From: a virus
Direction: 5' to 3' (one strand)
IMG/VR virus record: IMGVR_UViG_3300037042_000547
Location: 1 to 28,240 of that record
DNA: 28,240 nucleotides
Every line of letters starts with the position of its first letter. Position 1 is the stretch's first letter. Both the position numbers and the translations under genes were made by a program. This document shows, piece after piece, positions 21,456-28,240 of this stretch. Under the pieces are notes generated by a model, which was not told the origin of the DNA, did not search any database, and was given only the letters and a program-made list of their open reading frames with translations.

Positions 21456-24400
21456 ATGTCCAAATATGACGCTATCCTCAACGAGGAGATGAATGCTGCG
21501 CCCAAAAAGGGTTCCAGTGTTTACGACGCCGTGCTTGACCAAGAGGTCCAGCTAAACCGGCAACGCGCCCGTGCCGTCTTCGAGAGCGCTCTATCGGCAA
21601 ACCCAGACCACGCGGCTGAATCCAAAAAGCTGATGAATACCACCGGCCTCCCCCTGGCCGTGGTTGAACGCAATCTTGAAGAATTGCGCCGCAAGGAACA
21701 GGCCCGCATGCTGGACCTGGCGCGCATGGCTGAAGACTCACCGGTGTTGTCGAGGCAACTGCTGGACCCAACCTTCACCAAGCAGGCACACGACGACATA
21801 AGCAACTTGGGCGAGATTGAGCGAACAATCCTCGGCACAGCCAAGGACGTCGGCGTCACTGCGCTCAAAGGCGCTGTGGGCCTGCCGCAGGCGATTGTTG
21901 GATTGGCTGACATCCCCACGTTCGGCTACGCGGGCAAAGCCGTGCAAGCGCTTGGCGTTGATTTTGCGCGCACTCAAAGAATCCTGTCAGGTGACGAGGG
22001 CGAGACTCTGATCAGTTACAGCCTTGCACAGCAGCAGGCCAACAAGAACGTCGAGATCGCTGACGGGTTTCTCAACACGCTTTCTGCCATGTTGCAGAAC
22101 CCAAGCACGATTGCCACCACCGTGGGCGAGACGCTGCCACAGTTGTTGGGTGGCGCTGCCGCTGCGCGCAAGATCTTGCAAGTCGGGGGTAAGTCGGTGG
22201 CTGCTGGCGAGTTCGGCCCGCAGCTGCCATCGCTACTGGTCCGCCAGTTCGGCGAGAAGACGGCCACGGTGTTGGCTGGAGCGTTTGGCGAAGGTCTCAT
22301 GGCCGCGGGTTCTGCTGCTGAAACCATGCGTGCGGAAAATGCCGACGGCTTGCTGGGCGTCAAGCAAGTTATCGCATCACTGGGCTTGGGTGCCGGCACG
22401 GCGATTTTCGGCATGGGAGGCGGCAGGATCGCCCAGAAGATTGGCCTGGATGACATCGACACCGTTCTGGCCAGTAGAGGGCTTTCAACCGAAGCAGCTG
22501 ACCAGGCTAAACAGGGGTTCGTGTCCGCTGTCATTAAGTCTGGCATATCTGAAAGTCTGTTCGAGGAACTGCCGCAGTCTGTGCAGGAGCAGATGTGGCA
22601 GAACTGGGCCAACGACAAACCCCTGGACGAAGGTGTTGGTAAAGCTGCCGCGCAAGGCATGGTTGCTGGGTTTGCCATGGGCGGGGGTTTCCAAGCCATC
22701 AACCGCGCAGTGCAGCGTGCCGCGGACATTGATCAATCTGAAACCAATGCCAAGCTACTGCAAAGCGCTCAGGAGCTGGCGGCAGCATCCAAGCTCCGCG
22801 AGCGCAATCCCGACGAATTCCGCTCGCTGGTGCAGCAGATGGCTGACCAGACTGAAGGCGCCCCCACAGAGATCTACGTCGACGGCGATGTGCTGAACCA
22901 GCTGGCGCCCGAGGCGCTGGCGCAACTGCCCCAGGCCGTGCGCGATCAGATCCCCCAGGCCGCCGCCATTGGCGATGTGGTCGCCATCCCGATGGGTGAT
23001 GTGCTGACCGTGGCGCCGGGCACAGTGCTCGAGCAAGCGCTGGTTGACAACGCCCGCATCGGTGACCCCAGGGCAATGACCCGCAAGGAAGCTCAAGAGG
23101 CTGGTGCCCAGGCGCAGGAGTTCCTGGCGCAAGAAGCCCAGCGCGTGATGCAGCAGGCTCAGGATCAGGCTGCCGTCGAGGCTGAGTTCGCTGCCGTGCG
23201 CGATGACCTGAAGACGCAGATCGCTGCGACCCAGCGCTACAGCGAGTCGGTCTCTGACGCCTATGCCACCGGCCTGACGCATTTCTTTGTGGCCTATGGC
23301 TCACGCACGGGCATGGGCACGCAGGGCCTGTACCAGGCTTACCGCGACCGCGGGTTCCGCATCTCGGGGCAGCCAACTGCACAGGCTCAGGGCCAGGTGC
23401 TGAATGACATTGCAGTTTTGGATCAAGGTGATGTCACGGTCACCGATCAGGTTGATGAGGTCACCGGATTGCCGCTCAACGCAGACGGCACGGTCACGCT
23501 CTACCATCACACCAGCGCTGCCAACGCTGAAAATATCCGTCAGTCACAGGCGTTGAAGTCGGCGGGCGAGCCGTCGGTATACCTGACGACACGGGCCGAG
23601 ACCGACACCGGGTACGGTGATACCGCGGTCAAAGTGCGGATCAATCCAGAGCTTCTGCAACTGGACGATGAGTTCCCCGACGGTCGGCGCGATTTCAGCG
23701 TAAACGTTCGTCGCCCTGGCGGGGTGTTGCGCGATGCTGAATTTGAGCAGCGCGGTGCAGCACCAACTCCTCGGGCTCGCCCAATTCCTCCGCAGATTGC
23801 TGCGGCGTCTGACATCGGCAACGCTCGATCAATCGCATCATCCCGGCAGTGGCCGACCAATCGTGACTTCAAGCTGGCCATTCAGAACGCCGTGCGGGCT
23901 GTGATGGGCCAGCGAGATTTGCGTGCTGATACGCCAGTCAATCGCGCATACATCACTCAGCAGTTGTTGAAGGAAGCGCGAGAGGCGCTGATTACCAACT
24001 CAAACGCCATCGGATGGTACGACGAGAAAGTCACCACCGCACTCGAGGTGGTTTCGACCGTTCACCCTGAACTCAAGACAGATGAGCAGGCCAAGTTCGC
24101 GTTCATCTGGGCCCTGGCGGTAACCAGCAACGGCGTCAAGGTTGACAAGAATTTCGAGTTGGCCGAGCGGTCTTACCGCATCTGGAAGGAGAGCGACTCC
24201 GACCCCGCCAAGCGCAAGTTGCCAACTTCAAATATCGGCGTCGGGCCGACTGCAAGCAAAATTCACGAAGGCTTGCGGGCCTACAACGACCTGATCCAGC
24301 GCTGGGGCTTTGAACGTCTGCAGAGGTTTGCGACGACCCTGCAACCAAACCGCGATGTGTTGGCTGCCTACGGTCGAAAGGTCAGTGGCGAGGGCATGGA

Positions 24401-27400
24401 CACCCAGGTCTACGGCGCCGGCATCCTTGGCCCAAAGATCGGCAACGGGTTCTTTATGAACCTCTACGGAGAATTTGGCCAGTTGACAATGGATCGCTGG
24501 TGGGTTCGCATGTGGGGGCGCATAACCGGGGACTTGGTTGAAATTAACCCGGAAGCGACTCGCGCAGCTCGAGACTCTTTTGTCGGCTTGATTGATCTGA
24601 TCAAGTCTGACCGAAACGCGCTTCGAGCTGTTGAGCAGGCAATTGGCGGAAAGCTCAACAAGGGTAAGCCGACCGATACTGCCAAGGCCATTATCAAGGC
24701 GACTTCCAAAGAGGAAGTGCGCGATGCACTTAGCCTAGTGCTTCCCGCCACGCCTGAACTCGAAGCTGCCGCCAAGGAAATTCGAGGAAAGCTCAAGGAC
24801 TTTGTGTCGGTTGGTGACGAACTGCGCAAGGCTGCAAAGTCTTACTACGGGTATCTCGACGGTCAAATTGAGGTGCCTGGTGGGTCGAAACGCCGCGACA
24901 TGATGCGCGAGGTTTCGCAGGCTGTTTTGGCTGAATTGCAGAAGGAGAACCCATCGCTGACCATGGCCGATTTCCAGGCCCTGATGTGGTATCCTGAGAA
25001 GACCCTGTATGACTCTGCCGGAGCGCAGGAACAGGACACTGAGGGCTACGATGATGACGAGGCCCCTGACTACGCCAACGCAGCGATCAAGCTCGCCCGC
25101 AATAAAGGAGTTCCAGATGCCGACATCAACTCAGCTATCGAGCGAGCTCGATCCGACATTGAGGCCAGACAACGCGCAGGACGAAGCGGACGAGGAACTG
25201 CGGGCGTATCGCCTGCGCAGGGAGATGGGGCTGGAACAGATGCCGGAGCAACCCTCAGACAAGGAGGCATAGATGTACGACCCGAACAAACCGGAGACGG
25301 AGCAGGACGCGCAGTTGACGCAGGATCGACGCCGCTTCCGGGCGCTCCAGTCATTGAAGGCGCAACCGGCCCAGACGCCAGGCTCGTCGCAGTTGCCGAG
25401 CAATATGCCAAAGACAACGGAATTGACCTCCGCAGGCAAGGCGAATACGTCCAAGTAGACCCTGATCGGGCCGCACGGATTGCGGCTGCTTACGATGCGA
25501 TGGGGCACGCGCCGAACGATCCTGCGGTGCGTGATGCATACGAGAACCTGATCCGCCAGACTGTCGCCCAGTACCGAGCGCTCGAGGCTGCTGGATATAA
25601 ATTCTGGTTCATTGAACCGACCAATGACCCGTACAAGAGCCCTTGGGACGCAATGCGTGACATGCGTGCCAACCAGAGCATGGGCGTTTTTCCAACCGTT
25701 GCAGGGTTTGGTAGTGGTGCAACTGATGTCGACATCAGCGACAACCCGCTCATGGCCGACACCGGAATTCGGTGGCCTTACGGTTCGGCAAATGGCGAAC
25801 TCAAGCCCGTTCTGGCCAATGACCTATTCCGCGCTGTGCATGACGCATTTGGGCATGGTCTTGAGGGTGCCGGCTTCCGTGCCCAAGGTGAAGAGAATGC
25901 TTGGCAGGCTCACATCCGACTGTTTACCGGCAGCGCCAAGGGTGCTATCACCAGCGAGACGCGGGGCCAGAATTCATGGTTGAACTTCGGCCCATACGGT
26001 GAGAGCAACCGCACGGCCAAGGTTGAAGACACCGTCTTTGCCGATCAGAAAACAGGCCTTATGCCTGAGTGGACGTGGAACGAGGGCATCGCCCCGGACA
26101 TGCAGCCCCCCAGCGCCAATGTCCTAGAGCAAGGCCCGCTCGGCACGTTCAACCCGCGCAGCCTTGAGCTGGTACTGAACCCCGACGCGAACCTCTCCAC
26201 GCTCTGGCATGAGATGGGTCACTTCTTCCTGGAAGTGATGGCCGACATCTCCAGCCAGCCTGACGCACCTGCCCAGATCTCTGCCGACTTCGACACGTTC
26301 CTGAAGTGGGCCGGCACTGACCGCGCCCAGTGGGCTGCCTGGCAGGCCGAGTACAAGCAGACCGGCAAGATCAATCCCGACCTCGTGGCCATCCATGAGC
26401 GCTGGGCCGAGAGCATTGAGCAGTACATCATGGAGGGGAAAGTCCCCAACGCCGAGATGCAGCCGCTCATGCGCCGGTTCAGCGCCTGGCTGCTCGACGT
26501 CTACAAGTCGATCAAGAAGTTCTTGGCTGATCGCGGCCAGACTGGCACCTCGCCCATGGCCCTCAACGACGACATCCGTCGAGTCATGGATCGCATGCTG
26601 GCGACCGATGAGCAGATCCAGCAGGCCAACGAGGCCGCCGGCATGGCGCCCAACGTCGAGGCAGATGCCGAGGCCAATGAGCGCCTGAACAAGCGCAGCA
26701 TGGCCGACCTGAAGTGGACCGTCAAAGCCCGCGACAAGGCCATCAAGAAGTTGCAGGCCGAGGCCGCATCGATCCGCAAGGAGATCGAGGAGCAGGTGAC
26801 CCTCGAGGTCAACCAGATGCCCGAGGTGCTGGCCAAGGAAAAGCTGGACGCGCTGACCATCGTCCCTGAGCACAAGGTGCTGCTCGACCAGTACAAGGCC
26901 GACCGCCAAGCTGCGATCGACGCAGCTCAGACTGAGATCACCGACCTGATGGTGGCCGAGCAAGAGGCGAAGGAGGGCACGCTCAAGGGCCTGGCCAAGG
27001 GTCAGTTCCTGGCCAAGTCCAAGCGCGAGATCGCCAACCGGGTGGACGCCCGCATGATCGAGTGGGACCGGGCCAACCCCAGGCCCATGCGCCCGGTCAA
27101 CGTCACCGATATGGACATGGCCATCATCGCCGACTCTTACGGGTTCGCGGATGTCCCGACCATGCTGCAGGCCATCGATGCCTTCGGCAACAAGCGCGAC
27201 GTCATCGAAGGCATGACCGAGCAGCGCATGCTGGAAGAGCACGGCGACCTGATCGATCCTCGAGCCATTGAGCAGGCTGCCAATGAGGCAGTTCACAACG
27301 AGGCCCGGGCACGTTCGCTGGCATCCGAGCTGCGCACTCAGCAGGAGATGCTGAACCCGCGCACCGACACCGGCCAGGTCAACGCCGCCGGCAGCAAGAT

Positions 27401-28240
27401 CACCGTCAACGCGCTGGTTGAGGCCGCCAAGCAGTTCGGCGCCAACGTGGTGGCCCGCACTCCGCTCAAGGATCTGCGCAGCCTGTCAGCCAAGCACACG
27501 GCTGCAGAGCGCCGTGCTGCCAAGCGCTGGCAAGAAGCCACTGCCAAGGGTGACACCCAGGCGGCGGTCAAGGCCAAGCAGGATCAGATGCTGAACAACG
27601 CCGCGGCCAAGGCCGCAATCGATGCGCTGGAGGAAGCCAAGAAGATCACCGAGTTCTTCAAGCGGGTGGTCAAGGGCAACAACGAGAAGGTCGTCGAGAA
27701 GGGCCGAGATCCTGACATCGTCAACGCCGCCCGCGCTGTGCTGGCGGCCTACGGTGTCGAGACCCCGACCACCAAGGCTGCAGCGGATTACCTGGGGACG
27801 CTGCAGAGAAACGACCCGCAGACCTACGCGGCGATCGAGCCCATGGTCGCCGGCATGATGTCCAACGCCCAGCCGCTGCAGGCTCTGACGTTCCAGGAGC
27901 TCCAGGCCCTGGGCGAAGAGGTCAATGCCATGTGGCACCTGGCCAAGCGCAGCCGGCAGATGGAGGTGGATGGTGATCTGCTCGACGTCGAGGACGTGGC
28001 CGATGAGGTCTATGCCCGCATGGAGGAGATCGGCATTCCCGACACCGTGCCCGGCGAGACTGGAGCACTGACCAAGGCCGAGGAGCGCTCGCGCATGCTG
28101 CAATTTGCAGGTGCGCTGTTGCGTCGGGTCGAGCAATGGGCCGAGGCCAAGGACGGCAAGTTTGGCGGCCCGTTCCTGCGCTTCATCTTCCAGCCGGTCA
28201 AGGACGCAGCTGATCGCTATCGTGCTGACCGAGTGGTGTA
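21456..28240 (+). CDS. Giant multi-domain virion (polyvalent) protein, 5' part of at least 2,261 codons
   Basis: The reading frame is open from ATG 21456 to the window end and continues beyond it. Visible parts in order: a charged N-terminus; Gly/Ala-rich hydrophobic segments at about 126-155, 225-240, 298-323 and 395-415, suited to membrane passage; an ADP-ribosyltransferase-like segment from LYHHTS (682-687); a conserved phage block from IGWYDEKVTT (about 851) through GPKIGNGFF (992) and MDRWWVRMWGR (1012) to MWYPEKTLYD (about 1177); a Gly/Asp-rich linker (about 1236-1300); a domain with AVHDAFGHG (His1462, Asp1463, His1467) and ETRGQNSW (1501-1508); a zincin motif HEMGH (1585-1589) with a possible third ligand in WAESIEQY (Glu1652); then coiled coils. 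Proteins like this are injected with DNA and carry effector domains (polyvalent proteins; Bcep22 has a comparable giant). The linker overlaps two nested ORFs. Confidence 0.88.
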   Translation, partial: MSKYDAILNEEMNAAPKKGSSVYDAVLDQEVQLNRQRARAVFESALSANPDHAAESKKLMNTTGLPLAVVERNLEELRRKEQARMLDLARMAEDSPVLSRQLLDPTFTKQAHDDISNLGEIERTILGTAKDVGVTALKGAVGLPQAIVGLADIPTFGYAGKAVQALGVDFARTQRILSGDEGETLISYSLAQQQANKNVEIADGFLNTLSAMLQNPSTIATTVGETLPQLLGGAAAARKILQVGGKSVAAGEFGPQLPSLLVRQFGEKTATVLAGAFGEGLMAAGSAAETMRAENADGLLGVKQVIASLGLGAGTAIFGMGGGRIAQKIGLDDIDTVLASRGLSTEAADQAKQGFVSAVIKSGISESLFEELPQSVQEQMWQNWANDKPLDEGVGKAAAQGMVAGFAMGGGFQAINRAVQRAADIDQSETNAKLLQSAQELAAASKLRERNPDEFRSLVQQMADQTEGAPTEIYVDGDVLNQLAPEALAQLPQAVRDQIPQAAAIGDVVAIPMGDVLTVAPGTVLEQALVDNARIGDPRAMTRKEAQEAGAQAQEFLAQEAQRVMQQAQDQAAVEAEFAAVRDDLKTQIAATQRYSESVSDAYATGLTHFFVAYGSRTGMGTQGLYQAYRDRGFRISGQPTAQAQGQVLNDIAVLDQGDVTVTDQVDEVTGLPLNADGTVTLYHHTSAANAENIRQSQALKSAGEPSVYLTTRAETDTGYGDTAVKVRINPELLQLDDEFPDGRRDFSVNVRRPGGVLRDAEFEQRGAAPTPRARPIPPQIAAASDIGNARSIASSRQWPTNRDFKLAIQNAVRAVMGQRDLRADTPVNRAYITQQLLKEAREALITNSNAIGWYDEKVTTALEVVSTVHPELKTDEQAKFAFIWALAVTSNGVKVDKNFELAERSYRIWKESDSDPAKRKLPTSNIGVGPTASKIHEGLRAYNDLIQRWGFERLQRFATTLQPNRDVLAAYGRKVSGEGMDTQVYGAGILGPKIGNGFFMNLYGEFGQLTMDRWWVRMWGRITGDLVEINPEATRAARDSFVGLIDLIKSDRNALRAVEQAIGGKLNKGKPTDTAKAIIKATSKEEVRDALSLVLPATPELEAAAKEIRGKLKDFVSVGDELRKAAKSYYGYLDGQIEVPGGSKRRDMMREVSQAVLAELQKENPSLTMADFQALMWYPEKTLYDSAGAQEQDTEGYDDDEAPDYANAAIKLARNKGVPDADINSAIERARSDIEARQRAGRSGRGTAGVSPAQGDGAGTDAGATLRQGGIDVRPEQTGDGAGRAVDAGSTPLPGAPVIEGATGPDARLVAVAEQYAKDNGIDLRRQGEYVQVDPDRAARIAAAYDAMGHAPNDPAVRDAYENLIRQTVAQYRALEAAGYKFWFIEPTNDPYKSPWDAMRDMRANQSMGVFPTVAGFGSGATDVDISDNPLMADTGIRWPYGSANGELKPVLANDLFRAVHDAFGHGLEGAGFRAQGEENAWQAHIRLFTGSAKGAITSETRGQNSWLNFGPYGESNRTAKVEDTVFADQKTGLMPEWTWNEGIAPDMQPPSANVLEQGPLGTFNPRSLELVLNPDANLSTLWHEMGHFFLEVMADISSQPDAPAQISADFDTFLKWAGTDRAQWAAWQAEYKQTGKINPDLVAIHERWAESIEQYIMEGKVPNAEMQPLMRRFSAWLLDVYKSIKKFLADRGQTGTSPMALNDDIRRVMDRMLATDEQIQQANEAAGMAPNVEADAEANERLNKRSMADLKWTVKARDKAIKKLQAEAASIRKEIEEQVTLEVNQMPEVLAKEKLDALTIVPEHKVLLDQYKADRQAAIDAAQTEITDLMVAEQEAKEGTLKGLAKGQFLAKSKREIANRVDARMIEWDRANPRPMRPVNVTDMDMAIIADSYGFADVPTMLQAIDAFGNKRDVIEGMTEQRMLEEHGDLIDPRAIEQAANEAVHNEARARSLASELRTQQEMLNPRTDTGQVNAAGSKITVNALVEAAKQFGANVVARTPLKDLRSLSAKHTAAERRAAKRWQEATAKGDTQAAVKAKQDQMLNNAAAKAAIDALEEAKKITEFFKRVVKGNNEKVVEKGRDPDIVNAARAVLAAYGVETPTTKAAADYLGTLQRNDPQTYAAIEPMVAGMMSNAQPLQALTFQELQALGEEVNAMWHLAKRSRQMEVDGDLLDVEDVADEVYARMEEIGIPDTVPGETGALTKAEERSRMLQFAGALLRRVEQWAEAKDGKFGGPFLRFIFQPVKDAADRYRADRVV
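25104..25110 (+). promoter_or_regulatory. Shine-Dalgarno sequence for nested ORF 1
   Basis: AAAGGAG lies 6 nt before the out-of-frame ATG at 25117, inside the giant reading frame. The giant gene does not need a ribosome binding site here. Confidence 0.6.
25117..25272 (+). CDS. Nested ORF 1 inside the giant gene, 51 aa
   Basis: This ORF lies in the +1 frame of the giant gene. It encodes MPTSTQLSSELDPTLRPDNAQ, then an acidic helix with DEADEELRAYRLRREMGLEQM and a short charged tail. AAAGGAG is 6 nt upstream, and the stop TAG directly abuts the next nested ATG. By hand count, third codon positions are G or C in 37 of 51 codons here, against 22 of 52 in the giant frame over the same stretch, where AGA, CGA and GGA codons are frequent. 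This is the pattern of a real gene overprinted by, or overprinting, a permissive linker. Function unknown; a small cytosolic or virion-assembly protein is possible. Confidence 0.6.
   Translation: MPTSTQLSSELDPTLRPDNAQDEADEELRAYRLRREMGLEQMPEQPSDKEA
25261..25267 (+). promoter_or_regulatory. Shine-Dalgarno sequence for nested ORF 2
   Basis: AAGGAGG, nearly the full anti-16S complement, lies 5 nt before the ATG at 25273 and inside the last codons of nested ORF 1, the usual layout of adjacent phage genes. Confidence 0.65.
25273..25458 (+). CDS. Nested ORF 2 inside the giant gene, 61 aa
   Basis: This ORF is in the same +1 frame as nested ORF 1 and starts immediately after its stop (TAGATG). It encodes MYDPNKPETEQDAQLTQDRRRFRALQSLKAQ followed by a Pro/Ser/Thr-rich tail ending AGKANTSK; the first half can form a charged helix. 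AAGGAGG is 5 nt upstream. By hand count 49 of 61 codons end in G or C, against 31 of 62 in the giant frame. Its 3' half overlaps the beginning of the conserved His/Asp domain of the giant protein, so both frames may be constrained there. No family recognised. Confidence 0.6.
   Translation: MYDPNKPETEQDAQLTQDRRRFRALQSLKAQPAQTPGSSQLPSNMPKTTELTSAGKANTSK

Noticed and set aside
22024-22896. Plus-strand out-of-frame ORF (290 codons) within the giant gene
   Set aside because: Very Arg/Ser/Cys-rich, no Shine-Dalgarno sequence and poor codon use, unlike the nested pair at 25117-25458.
26124-27296. Minus-strand open frame opposite the giant gene (390 codons)
   Set aside because: Leu/Gly/His/Asp-rich shadow of the giant frame, with no start signal.
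7021-28240. Diversity-generating retroelement, as in phage BPP-1
   Set aside because: The head genes look BPP-1-like, but I see no reverse transcriptase, no template/variable repeat pair and no Mtd-like gene in this window.
1-28240. tRNA genes or CRISPR arrays
   Set aside because: No cloverleaf-like stretch with a T-loop signature and no regularly spaced direct repeats were seen; the TGCACC cluster lacks spacers of CRISPR size.

Overview
The window is part of a tailed-phage genome (free phage or prophage; no integrase, host gene or attachment site is visible to decide). The virion genes follow the T7-type short-tailed plan in the form seen in Bordetella phage BPP-1 and Burkholderia phage Bcep22: terminase, head-tail-connector portal, scaffold, capsid, cement protein, tail-tube A and B, gp13/gp14/gp15-like ejection proteins and a giant virion protein. 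High GC and strong G/C at third codon positions suggest a proteobacterial, probably betaproteobacterial, host. The host is an inference.

Layout. (1) Positions 1-4020 form a leftward early block: small hypothetical genes, a DUF2815-type ssDNA-binding protein, a DUF2800/PD-(D/E)XK nuclease, a Pro/Ala-linker protein, and two tiny genes, one of them a 33-residue membrane peptide. (2) Positions 4020-4232 form a divergent control region. Two leftward promoters and one rightward promoter share an operator-like motif, and a small HTH regulator lies just downstream. (3) Positions 4232-7026 run rightward: regulator, primase-helicase, a 107-bp cluster of TGCACC repeats with a hairpin (candidate origin or operator), and a second small HTH protein. 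(4) Positions 7045-28240 are the rightward late operon from small terminase to the giant protein, which continues past the window end.

Two findings stand out. First, positions 84-604 have the anatomy of an integron gene cassette inserted in the phage early operon. There is an attC-type site (R'', L'', L' and R' boxes, 5-nt unpaired spacers, one extrahelical base), and the 12 bp at the cassette start are the exact reverse complement of the 12 bp ending in R'', as expected for a cassette that closes on itself as a circle. Its single gene is reversed with respect to attC but co-directional with the phage operon. Second, the giant virion ORF (more than 2,261 codons) contains two consecutive small ORFs in the +1 frame (51 and 61 codons), each behind a near-perfect Shine-Dalgarno sequence. 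Over that stretch, third-position G/C favours the nested frame over the giant frame.

How the parts work together: the early block probably provides recombination and ssDNA handling under repression by the HTH regulator; the primase-helicase starts replication, possibly at the adjacent repeat cluster; the late operon builds the capsid and loads it with ejection proteins. The giant protein carries an ADP-ribosyltransferase-like segment, a His/Asp motif domain and a zincin-type metalloprotease motif, so it probably acts in the newly infected cell.
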